Part shown: positions 34,885 to 43,006 of the stretch, one piece after another | Position numbering within the stretch: position 1 is the first letter of the stretch | How the letters are laid out: each line of letters opens with the position of its first letter | DNA from: an uncultured Butyrivibrio sp. | GTDB taxonomy: Bacteria; Bacillota; Clostridia; Lachnospirales; Lachnospiraceae | Assembly: GCF_947169445.1 (NCBI RefSeq) | Contig: NZ_CAMVPU010000018.1 | Coordinates: 6,957-70,956 of the forward strand | Direction of reading: 5' to 3' | DNA: 64,000 nt | Made by a program: the position numbers and the translations under genes | The notes under the pieces: generated by a model | What the model was told of the DNA's origin: nothing | The model's input: only the letters and a program-made list of their open reading frames with translations | Database searches by the model: none

Positions 34885-35715
34885 TTAAATTTCTGTATAC
34901 TGTCCGGATTTTAATTCTATAGGCTTCTTATCTACTTCTATCCAAACGCTTATAGCACTTGGGTTGTAAGCAAAATCTCCATTTACTGATATCTGAACTC
35001 TATCTGCCGCATCCATATAATCGACAATATCAATATTGGTTGCGTACCATATATCGTCTTTAAAGGCGATTTTCCTGGCAAAATTCTCTATAATCTCCCA
35101 GTTGTTATCTCTTTCAAATTCATAGCTATGTCCCCAGACATAGAACATATACATGTACTGAGTTTTGTGAAGATTTATAAATTCATCGCAAAGTTCAGGT
35201 AATCTTTCGTTAGCATGATGACATGTAGGATTCCATCTAAGATAATCAAAAGGAAGCGCAAATGAAAAGGTCGAATTAACCGTTCTGGCATGAACAATTC
35301 CGCAGCTCTTAAATACATCTACAACCTTATCATCAAATGAACCATTGGGATAAGCCATACCCCTTATGGTCTTGCCCATTACAGATTCAAGGCATTTTCT
35401 ATCCTCTAAAACCTGCAGAGCTATCTGTTCCTTAGGACATCTCGCAATTGTAGGATGAGTAAATGTGTGGCAAGCTACTTCATGGCCCTCATAAACAGTT
35501 TTATACTCTTCTAGCGGAATTCGCTCCTGATAATATTCATTAAATGGTGCATCTATAAGCCCACCGTTAAGATTGAAAGTACCTTTAAGTCCATATTCAT
35601 TAAAAATGGATATAAGTCTTTTATCAGTAATTTTTCCATCATCATAACTAAGCGTTAATACCTTATGCTTTCCTCCGGGAAAAGCTGTATAGACATTCTT
35701 AAGCTTCTTATCCAT
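34885..35715 (-). CDS. Polysaccharide deacetylase family protein
   Basis: A 276-residue NodB-fold carbohydrate esterase (CE4-like). Motif 1 is LTLSYDDGKITDKRL (D-D metal/catalytic pair), motif 2 is CHTFTHPTI (HxxxH zinc ligands), and MAYPNGSFDDKVV matches motif 3. There is no signal peptide or membrane helix, so it would act in the cytoplasm or be exported by an unknown route. A small C-terminal beta segment is present (about 225-276). The closest described relatives are uncharacterised deacetylases that carry YDDG in place of TFDDG. The substrate cannot be read. Confidence 0.85.
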   Translation of the reverse strand: MDKKLKNVYTAFPGGKHKVLTLSYDDGKITDKRLISIFNEYGLKGTFNLNGGLIDAPFNEYYQERIPLEEYKTVYEGHEVACHTFTHPTIARCPKEQIALQVLEDRKCLESVMGKTIRGMAYPNGSFDDKVVDVFKSCGIVHARTVNSTFSFALPFDYLRWNPTCHHANERLPELCDEFINLHKTQYMYMFYVWGHSYEFERDNNWEIIENFARKIAFKDDIWYATNIDIVDYMDAADRVQISVNGDFAYNPSAISVWIEVDKKPIELKSGQYTEI

Positions 35716-35804
35716 ATTCTTATGTCTCCAACATAATCAATTTCATATCTTAACAATTATTATAGTAATAATGAATGTTGATATTTGTAATTTTAAATAA
35801 CCTG

Positions 35805-36770
35805 TCAAACCTTTTTGGTCAATGCCTTAGATGCAAGCTGAATCTTTTCCTCATCCAGGATCTGTCCCCATCTGTATGGTGTGTTCTGATAAACATAATA
35901 ATTTAGCCAGTTCGTATAAAGGTTATTGGCATGAGACCTCCATAAAAGTGTAGGAGTATTCTCAGGATTATCATCAGGATAATAATTCTCAGGTATATGA
36001 ATATCAAGTCCCTTCGAAAGATCTCTCTTATACTCGCTATCCAGAGTTAATCTGTCATATTCAGCATGGCCCATAACAAAAATCTGACTTCCGGTCTTAT
36101 TCATGCAAAGAAATACTCCTGCTTTTTCAGACTTAGCAAGAACAACCAGATCATCACACTTCTCTATTTCTTCCGTAGGTGTCTGAGTATGTCTTGAATG
36201 AGGCATAGAAAAATAATCATCAAAACCTCTCACAAGAGGCACCTTGCGGTTCATCACTCTATGCTGGAATATACCAAAGAGTTTTTCATCTAGTGGCTTT
36301 TTGTCTATTCCATAATGATAATAGATTCCAGCCTGAGCCCCCCAGCAAATATGAAAGGTCGAAGTAACATTAGTCTTGGACCATTCAAATACTCTACATA
36401 ATTCAGGCCAATAATCTACCTCTTCAAAATCCATCTGCTCAACCGGAGCTCCGGTTATAATAAGTCCATCATAGGTATTATCCTTTAATTCATCAAAGGT
36501 ATTGTAAAACCTGTTAAGATGGTTAGGAGAAGTATTGTTAGAGTGATGTGAGCTCATCTGCATGAAGGATACGTCAATCTGAAGAGGCGTATTGGACATT
36601 GAACGTAAAAGATGAAGCTCAGTATCCTCCTTAAGTGGCATGAGGTTCAGAATACAAATTTGGAGTGATCTGATATCCTGATGCAAGGCCCTGTTTTCAT
36701 CAACTGCAAAAATATTCTCCTGCTCCAGTAATCCTCTGGCAGGAAGATCGTTTTGAATTTTAATTGGCAT
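35805..36770 (-). CDS. metA: Homoserine O-acyltransferase MetA, probably acetyl-CoA using
   Basis: Activates homoserine for methionine synthesis. The 321-residue protein has the MetA signature: nucleophile C142 in FHICWGAQAG, the H and E of MGHAEYD, and LNLMPLKEDTE. Position 111 is glutamate (GAPVEQMDF). In characterised MetA proteins Glu111 goes with acetyl-CoA and Gly111 with succinyl-CoA, so the product is predicted to be O-acetylhomoserine despite the common name homoserine O-succinyltransferase. It starts 20 bases after ligA with GAGGA before the ATG, so the two are probably co-transcribed. Confidence 0.94.
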   Translation of the reverse strand: MPIKIQNDLPARGLLEQENIFAVDENRALHQDIRSLQICILNLMPLKEDTELHLLRSMSNTPLQIDVSFMQMSSHHSNNTSPNHLNRFYNTFDELKDNTYDGLIITGAPVEQMDFEEVDYWPELCRVFEWSKTNVTSTFHICWGAQAGIYYHYGIDKKPLDEKLFGIFQHRVMNRKVPLVRGFDDYFSMPHSRHTQTPTEEIEKCDDLVVLAKSEKAGVFLCMNKTGSQIFVMGHAEYDRLTLDSEYKRDLSKGLDIHIPENYYPDDNPENTPTLLWRSHANNLYTNWLNYYVYQNTPYRWGQILDEEKIQLASKALTKKV

Positions 36771-36790
36771 TTATTTATCCTCGTAAAATA

Positions 36791-38818
36791 TTATTTGATC
36801 ATATCAAGAAATTGTTCTTCATTTATTATGGTTATTCCAAGTTCCTGAGCTTTGGTAAGTTTACTGCCGGCAGCCTCTCCTGCTAAAACATAGGTTGTCT
36901 TCTTAGAAACGCTTCCAGAAGCTTTACCACCGTTTTGTACAATAAGTTCCTCTGCTTCTTTTCTTCCCAAAGTAGGGAGCGTGCCTGTTACAACAATAGT
37001 CATTCCTGAAAGTTTATCGGATGTCCCTTCCTTCTGTACAACCTTCATATTAAGTCCTGATGCCATAAGATCCCTTAAAATCTCAAGATTGTGCTCATCA
37101 TGAAAGAATTCATATAAATCTTTAGCAGTGGTCTCTCCTATATCCGGAATCTGCAAAAAGCCATCTACTGTAACAGAAGTAAGATCAAAAAGATTTTCAA
37201 AATGCTTCATGATTTCCCTTGCAGTAGATTTACCTACATTTCTGATTGCAAGTCCTGTAAGAAGTCTTACCGGGTCATTTTCCTTTGATTTTTCTATCTC
37301 ACCAAGTAACTTTTCTGTATTTTTTACTTTTCCAATAATACCTTTTTCTATCAGCTCGTCCTTATGTTCATAGAGATGATAGATATCAGCATAATTTTTT
37401 AAATATCCTTCAGAAACCAGGGCATCTACAAGCGTATCACCAAGTCCCATGATGTTCATGGCATCACGACTGGTAAAATATGCAATTGTTCTCGTCACCT
37501 GCGCGGGGCATGTAGGATTTATGCATCTGATATCAGCTGTATCCTCTTCTCTTACAAGAAGCGAGCCACAAATAGGACAATGGTCAGGAGCCTTATAAAC
37601 TGCATCCGGCACTTTAACTACTCCGTTTAACTTTGGAATAATCTCTCCGCTCTTAAACAGCTTGTATTCGCCCCCAATACCAATCTGCATTTCATTTATA
37701 TAATCCTGATTGTGAAGAGTCGCCCTCGAAACACTAGTTCCACATAATCTGGCAGGTTTTCCTGTCTCCCTGTCATGGAAGCTTCCGGTAAAAGTAAGCT
37801 TACCGGTTCTACCAACATCCACAAGAATTTCATCCATTACAACTACTCGCTCTTCAGGAGGGTACTTATAAGCAATATGTCCACTTGAATACTTACTGCC
37901 GGCAGGAAAATCATTTCTCCAGCTTGTCTTATCAACCTTGACTACAGCTCCATCAAGATCATATTCCAAACCATCACGCATATTACCGATAGTATCAATA
38001 GCTAAAAGAACTTCTTCCTCATCTTTACAGCTTTTATGGAAAACTACCGGAATTCCGGCCTTTTGTAAAATATCAAGTCCTTCACAGTGAGAATTAGTTA
38101 ACTCCTCGGGACCTTCCTGGATATTAAATATGAACATCCTTAGGCCACGATCTCTTGTTATTGTAGGATCAAGCTGACGAAGTGTTCCTGCAGCAAGGTT
38201 CCTGGGATTAGCAGCAATCTTTTTCCCAAGTTTCTCCTGTTGATCATTAAATCGCTCAAAATCCTCATGGGACATATAGACTTCGCCGCGAAGCTCCAGA
38301 TATTCATAAGGAAGATCAATCACCTTTTTCACATCAGGAATCATCAGAGCATTTGCTGTAACATCTTCACCAATAAGACCATCTCCTCTTGTTTCAGCAA
38401 GTTCGAGATGAAGCTTATTATCTTCCACGCTCTTCCTATATCTTAATGTCATACTAAGACCGTCAATCTTGGTTTCTACTGAAAAAAGAGCATCAGGATG
38501 AAGTAAGTGAACCTTTTCTATCCATTCACTTACCGCTTCCTTGGTAAAAACATCTTCAATTGATAACATGGGAACATTATGAGTGATCTTAACACCAGCT
38601 TCTCTCTTGGCTATGCCGCCAACAATCTGACTCGGAGAATCCTTTGAAACAAGCTGAGGATACTCCTTTTCAAGCCCTTTTAGTCTGATCATAAGCTGAT
38701 CATACTCATAATCTGAGATTTCAGGTTCGTCCTGATTATAATATAAATCCATATGATGCTTGATAGTAGCTACAAGTTCATCATACTCTTTTTTGATTTC
38801 TGCTGTAATTTCTGCCAT
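36791..38818 (-). CDS. ligA: NAD-dependent DNA ligase
   Basis: The essential ligase sealing Okazaki fragments. About 675 residues from ATG 38818, which has TTGGGGA just upstream and aligns with the family start; ATG 38836 would add six residues. Domain Ia carries YxxD/YY (MDLYYNQDEPEISDYEYD). The adenylation motif KIDG is in SVETKIDGLSMTLRY. An OB domain, a four-cysteine zinc finger (CPIC...CINPTC), helix-hairpin-helix repeats and a C-terminal BRCT domain (LSGMTIVVTGTLPTLGRKEA) follow in order. It is complete. Confidence 0.96.
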   Translation of the reverse strand: MAEITAEIKKEYDELVATIKHHMDLYYNQDEPEISDYEYDQLMIRLKGLEKEYPQLVSKDSPSQIVGGIAKREAGVKITHNVPMLSIEDVFTKEAVSEWIEKVHLLHPDALFSVETKIDGLSMTLRYRKSVEDNKLHLELAETRGDGLIGEDVTANALMIPDVKKVIDLPYEYLELRGEVYMSHEDFERFNDQQEKLGKKIAANPRNLAAGTLRQLDPTITRDRGLRMFIFNIQEGPEELTNSHCEGLDILQKAGIPVVFHKSCKDEEEVLLAIDTIGNMRDGLEYDLDGAVVKVDKTSWRNDFPAGSKYSSGHIAYKYPPEERVVVMDEILVDVGRTGKLTFTGSFHDRETGKPARLCGTSVSRATLHNQDYINEMQIGIGGEYKLFKSGEIIPKLNGVVKVPDAVYKAPDHCPICGSLLVREEDTADIRCINPTCPAQVTRTIAYFTSRDAMNIMGLGDTLVDALVSEGYLKNYADIYHLYEHKDELIEKGIIGKVKNTEKLLGEIEKSKENDPVRLLTGLAIRNVGKSTAREIMKHFENLFDLTSVTVDGFLQIPDIGETTAKDLYEFFHDEHNLEILRDLMASGLNMKVVQKEGTSDKLSGMTIVVTGTLPTLGRKEAEELIVQNGGKASGSVSKKTTYVLAGEAAGSKLTKAQELGITIINEEQFLDMIK

Positions 38819-38880
38819 TTTCCCCAAACCTGCCATACTTTATTTCATTATATCTATGCATATAATTTTTTTTATGTGCT

Positions 38881-39594
38881 TTATATCTTAACTCCTGCTT
38901 CTTTGTAAAGCATATTCAAAGCCTTATCATCAAGCTCAACATATTCCCCGGGCTTTATTGAATAATCAGATAGTTTTACTGTCATTACCCGGATTCTCTT
39001 AAGTGATACCACCTTAAATCCTAGTGTCTGACACATTCTTCTGATCTGACGATTTAGCCCCTGAGTCAGAATAATGTTAAAAGATCTTTTTCCCGTTCTT
39101 TTTAGCTTACATCCCCTGGTGGTCTGATCAAGTTCCTTAAGATAAACACCATTTGACATTCTATTAAGAAAATCACCTGATATCTCTTTATCTACTACTA
39201 CTTCATATTCCTTCTCGTGCTTATTGGCACTCTTCATCATGGCATTGATCAAATTACCATCATTAGATAAAAGAAGTAGTCCTTCAGAATCTTTATCGAG
39301 CCTTCCGGCATAGGACACTCTGATAGGATATTTTACTTCAGAAGCAACAGTTTTACTGGCATGAGCATCCTTCTGAGTACACACAACCCCAACCGGCTTA
39401 TAATAAGCAAGCACTACACTCTTTTCCTGCTTTTTAACTATACGATTATCAACTTTTACTTCATCTGAATCTTCAACCTGCATGCCCATCTTGGCAACTT
39501 CACCATTAACCAGAACAAGGCCTTCCTGGATCTTCCGATCAGCTTCTCGCCTTGAGCAGATTCCACAGGCTGCAATATATTGATTTAATCTCAT
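38881..39594 (-). CDS. RsuA/RluB-family rRNA pseudouridine synthase
   Basis: A 237-residue protein with an N-terminal S4 domain (MRLNQYIAACGICSRREADR...GLVLVNGEVA) and the catalytic aspartate in YAGRLDKDSEGLLLLSNDG. The C-terminal NRQIRRMCQTLGFKVVSLKRIRV is typical of RluF/RluB-like enzymes, so a 23S target is more likely than 16S, unlike the RsuA-type gene at 12069. It lies 62 bases upstream of ligA on the same strand, behind the mecA terminator. Confidence 0.9.
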   Translation of the reverse strand: MRLNQYIAACGICSRREADRKIQEGLVLVNGEVAKMGMQVEDSDEVKVDNRIVKKQEKSVVLAYYKPVGVVCTQKDAHASKTVASEVKYPIRVSYAGRLDKDSEGLLLLSNDGNLINAMMKSANKHEKEYEVVVDKEISGDFLNRMSNGVYLKELDQTTRGCKLKRTGKRSFNIILTQGLNRQIRRMCQTLGFKVVSLKRIRVMTVKLSDYSIKPGEYVELDDKALNMLYKEAGVKI

Positions 39595-39615
39595 ACTTAA
39601 TAAATCCTATATGAT

Positions 39616-39652
39616 AAAAAAGAACGGCTCAGTTATATATCTAAACCGTTCT
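39616..39652 (-). terminator. Rho-independent terminator after mecA
   Basis: On the minus strand AGAACGG extends by wobble pairs to a stem of about 14 base pairs with CTGAGCCGTTCT, followed by TTTTTT. It separates mecA from the pseudouridine synthase gene. Confidence 0.88.
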
Positions 39653-39702
39653 AAAAATATATACATTCTCGGTTATATAAATCCAAGAAATAATTCCAAG
39701 TC

Positions 39703-40578
39703 TCAGCAAACTTTCGCAAGCTCTGTAAGTGCATTATCAACAATCAGACAATCATAATTTTCCTTGTAATGCGCAATCACATTCTTGTTAGTAGCCTGAA
39801 AATGACCAAACTCATAAGCCATTGTAAATAATGCTGCAAATGTCTTAGGATCTTCATCCATCCTAAGAAGATCAAGATAGTACTTACCATCTACGTTGTT
39901 CTTATAAAGAGAACTCTTGATCTGCAGATTAGAAGGTGCTTTGCCACAGAACTCAATAACAGTTCTGATATTATCAAAGGTGAAAACATACTCGTGAAAC
40001 TTAAGTCTGTTTGCATCTCTCTTAGCCTTTTCCTCAGGAGTAAGCGTTCCTCCCTTTTTGGAAGCTCCGTTTGATATAAGGGAAGCTTTCTTCTTGCCAC
40101 TTTCAATAGTGGCATTCTGATTAAGCTCAATAGTATCATGATTCTCAGCAATACCGCTCTCTTCCATTATATTCTTAACGGAATTTGTCAGCTGCTTAAG
40201 GCTCTTTAAATATTCATTCAAACGGTTAATGCGTTCCTCGTCCACAGTCTCTCCCAAATCCTCGAGAACATTCTGTGGAAGCTTGATTCCAGCCTTGTCG
40301 GTAAGATTTCTCAGAATCTCACCAAAAGAAGCTGAGGCATTTTCTGAAAGTGTAAGAGAAATTGAATGATCCGGTAAAACAGTGATCTGCATAGGCATAA
40401 ATGAACCGGTTGGCTTATAATCAACTTCTTCCTCAGCCTTACGCATTACCTCATGTAAAAAATCCATCGCTTCTTTCTTTTTTTCAAAAAGATCTTCTAA
40501 TTTAATTCCCTGCTCATCCATATCATCTTCAGTAATGATGCAGGTGACCGTATCTTTATTAATTCTCTTGAATTCCAT
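39703..40578 (-). CDS. mecA: MecA-family adaptor protein for ClpC
   Basis: MecA proteins deliver substrates to the ClpC-ClpP protease. The 291-residue protein begins MEFKRINKDTVTCIITEDDM, the family N terminus that binds substrate, and ends in the C-terminal domain for ClpC binding (KYYLDLLRMDEDPKTFAALFTMAYEFG). A charged, low-complexity linker (about 140-190) joins the two. It is longer than Bacillus MecA (about 218 residues), mostly through this linker. It follows hypE but is probably a separate unit, given its own terminator and a 76-base upstream gap. Confidence 0.85.
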   Translation of the reverse strand: MEFKRINKDTVTCIITEDDMDEQGIKLEDLFEKKKEAMDFLHEVMRKAEEEVDYKPTGSFMPMQITVLPDHSISLTLSENASASFGEILRNLTDKAGIKLPQNVLEDLGETVDEERINRLNEYLKSLKQLTNSVKNIMEESGIAENHDTIELNQNATIESGKKKASLISNGASKKGGTLTPEEKAKRDANRLKFHEYVFTFDNIRTVIEFCGKAPSNLQIKSSLYKNNVDGKYYLDLLRMDEDPKTFAALFTMAYEFGHFQATNKNVIAHYKENYDCLIVDNALTELAKVC

Positions 40579-40654
40579 TAAAAAATAAATCCTTTCAAAA
40601 CAAAACGCAAAAAAATTCTAAACAAATGTAACGACAAAACCTATTTTACAACAT

Positions 40655-41665
40655 TTAACAAATTCTTGGAAGTCCTTCCCCGTACATAAGACCAATTATA
40701 CGTTTGCCTCCAATTTTTGTGTTTAATACTACATTATAATTATCGTCATTATCAAGATTTTTTCTTACTTCACCAATAATACAGCATTTTTCACCATATT
40801 TTGATTCTTTTATAAGAGAAACTGCTTTCTGAGCATCGTCCTTGTGAACTGAAAGAACCATTTTGCCCTCATTACCCATGTACATTGGATCAAGTCCTAA
40901 AATCCCGCAAAAATCCTTTACTGCAGCAGAAACAGGCATAGCTTCCTCATCCAGCTCAATTGTACATTTAGAAGAAGAACTAAACTCATTTAAAACAGTT
41001 CCAAGTCCGCCTCTTGTAACATCACGCATAGCATGAACTCTTATTCCATTAGATAAAAGCTTGCCTACCATCTCGCAAAGAGGAGCCGCATCGGATACTA
41101 TATTCGATTCAATGCCCATTCTGCTTCCCAAAATAGCTGCATGGTGATCACCTAAATTGCCTGAAATAATAATTGCATCACCATCCTGCAGGTTAAATGG
41201 ACCCGGAACATCAATTCCTTCCGGTATAAAGCCTACTCCGGAGGTATTAATTATAAGTCCCGGTTCACCGCCCTTATTCTCTATAACCTTGGTATCACCG
41301 GTAATAATCTTAACGCCTGCTTCTTTAGCAGTTTCAGCCATTGAAGCTATCACCTTATCCAAAACCTCTATATCAAGACCTTCTTCTAAAATGCATCCAC
41401 AGGTAAGATACATTGGCTTTGAGCCACTCATCAAAAGATCATTGACTGTTCCACATACGGAAAGTCTTCCAATATCTCCTCCGGGGAAAATAATAGGCGT
41501 TACAACAAAGCTGTCTGTTGTAACAGCTATACGTCCGAATCCGGGAACTACAGCAGAATCCTCTAATTTTTCTAATATTTCATTATGAAAATGCTTGGAA
41601 AAAACATCATGAATCAGTTTAGATGTTGATTCACCACCGCTTCCATGAGCCATTGTAATTTTCAT
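40655..41665 (-). CDS. hypE: Hydrogenase maturation factor HypE
   Basis: HypE dehydrates a carbamoylated C-terminal cysteine to thiocyanate, the source of the CN ligands of the [NiFe] centre. The 336-residue protein shows MAHGSGGESTSKLI at the N terminus, TTDSFVV, the ATP-binding GDTKV and MRDVTRGGLGTVLNE, and ends exactly in PRIC with the obligatory terminal cysteine. It is the last gene of the echABCDEF-hypFCDE array. Confidence 0.96.
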   Translation of the reverse strand: MKITMAHGSGGESTSKLIHDVFSKHFHNEILEKLEDSAVVPGFGRIAVTTDSFVVTPIIFPGGDIGRLSVCGTVNDLLMSGSKPMYLTCGCILEEGLDIEVLDKVIASMAETAKEAGVKIITGDTKVIENKGGEPGLIINTSGVGFIPEGIDVPGPFNLQDGDAIIISGNLGDHHAAILGSRMGIESNIVSDAAPLCEMVGKLLSNGIRVHAMRDVTRGGLGTVLNEFSSSSKCTIELDEEAMPVSAAVKDFCGILGLDPMYMGNEGKMVLSVHKDDAQKAVSLIKESKYGEKCCIIGEVRKNLDNDDNYNVVLNTKIGGKRIIGLMYGEGLPRIC

Positions 41666-41747
41666 AGTTACATATCTCCATATAATTTACTTCATAATAC
41701 TATAAAATTTTACCGATAAACAAAGTCAGCTAACTCAACTTATTCCC

Positions 41748-42785
41748 TTATTTTCTTCCTGATACAAAATAGTTGTAACAGCTTCCCTCTGTCGAAACCA
41801 TGCAAGCTCCATGCGCATTATCAGGAGTACAGCTCTTTCCGAACAAAGGACAGTCACAAGGCCTTATTTTGCCTACAAGAACGCTTGCACAGCAGCACCC
41901 CTTTGGCATATGATCTTCATCAAGACCAAAGCTACCGGCATCATATTCCTCGTATTCTTTTCTTAGTATCATTCCTGAGCCTTCAATTTTACCCATGCCA
42001 CGCCATGAAGCATCGGAAGGTTCAAAATACTTATTTACCAGCTCTTTTGCCTTAAGATTACCCTCAGGACTAACAACATTTTTGTACATATTCTTAATTC
42101 CTGTTGTCCCCTTCATGGATACAAGAGCATAAATTGTCATAAGAAGCTGCGGACCATCAAATCCGGAAACAACAAAAGGAATACCAAGCTCTTCTGAAAG
42201 CTTCTTGTATTCATCACTTCCTGTTATCGCAGATACATGTCCTGGAGCTATGAAGCCATCAAGCCCGCCTCCATTTGAAACAACCCACCTTATAACATGA
42301 GGCATGGTCTTAAGGGAAGTAAGGAGCTTAAGATTATGAATTCCTTCCTCAATAGCTTTTTCAAGCACCATTGCATAAACCGGAGTTGTAGTTTCAAAGC
42401 CAATTGCTGCAAAAACAAAAGTTTTGGTCTTATCTTCCCTGGCAAGCTTAAGGGTCTCCATTGGAGAGTAAACCATTTTCACATGAGCTCCTTCAGCCTT
42501 GGCATCGGCAAGCGACTTACTACTACCTTTTACTCTTATAAGATCGCCAAAAGTAAGAACAACTGTGTCATCCCTCATGGCAAGCTCAATAAGCTTATCT
42601 ATTACGGCTGTAACGGTTACGCAGACAGGACAACCAGGGCCGGAAATCAGCTTTATCTTATCAGATAACATCGAAGGAATTCCGTTTACGGAAATTGCAG
42701 CAGTATGAGTTCCGCAAACCTCCATAATACGGACTTCTTCGCCATCATATTCTTTTAACGCCTTAACAATATCTTTTAATTCCAT
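41748..42785 (-). CDS. hypD: Hydrogenase maturation factor HypD
   Basis: An iron-sulfur scaffold that, with HypC, assembles the Fe(CN)2CO unit. The 345-residue protein carries the conserved cysteine motifs EVCGTHTAAI, GPGCPVCVT, FGFETT-like GFETTTPVYA, and the C-terminal cysteine region CCCASVLVGKIRPCDCPLF...GACMVSTEGSC that holds the [4Fe-4S] cluster. The start is one base after the hypC stop, so the genes are coupled. Confidence 0.96.
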   Translation of the reverse strand: MELKDIVKALKEYDGEEVRIMEVCGTHTAAISVNGIPSMLSDKIKLISGPGCPVCVTVTAVIDKLIELAMRDDTVVLTFGDLIRVKGSSKSLADAKAEGAHVKMVYSPMETLKLAREDKTKTFVFAAIGFETTTPVYAMVLEKAIEEGIHNLKLLTSLKTMPHVIRWVVSNGGGLDGFIAPGHVSAITGSDEYKKLSEELGIPFVVSGFDGPQLLMTIYALVSMKGTTGIKNMYKNVVSPEGNLKAKELVNKYFEPSDASWRGMGKIEGSGMILRKEYEEYDAGSFGLDEDHMPKGCCCASVLVGKIRPCDCPLFGKSCTPDNAHGACMVSTEGSCYNYFVSGRK

Positions 42786-42786
42786 A

Positions 42787-43005
42787 TTAAATAGTCAAAC
42801 CTTCTATTTCATTAAAAAGTTCATTCATTTCATCTGCCATCTCATCATCCATAGTCTGAATAATACAGCCTGCATGAACAAGTACATTATCACCAACCTT
42901 AACATTAACAAGGCCAGCCTCGGCATTTACAATATTTCCATTAAAATCTACAGTAGCTTTTGTACCTTCTATCTTAACTACCTTACCTGGAAGTGCTACA
43001 CACAT
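42787..43005 (-). CDS. hypC: Hydrogenase maturation chaperone HypC
   Basis: A 72-residue chaperone that carries the iron unit from HypD to the hydrogenase large subunit. The N terminus MCVALPGKVVKIEG holds the essential Cys2 after the initiator Met. The rest is the small OB-like fold (VNVKVGDNVLVHAGCIIQTMD). It is tightly packed between hypF and hypD. Confidence 0.96.
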   Translation of the reverse strand: MCVALPGKVVKIEGTKATVDFNGNIVNAEAGLVNVKVGDNVLVHAGCIIQTMDDEMADEMNELFNEIEGLTI

Positions 43006-43006
43006 A

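Noticed and set aside
42297..42668. Open frame of 123 codons on the plus strand within hypD
   Set aside because: It lies entirely inside the well-conserved hypD gene on the opposite strand and has no family motif or start signal.
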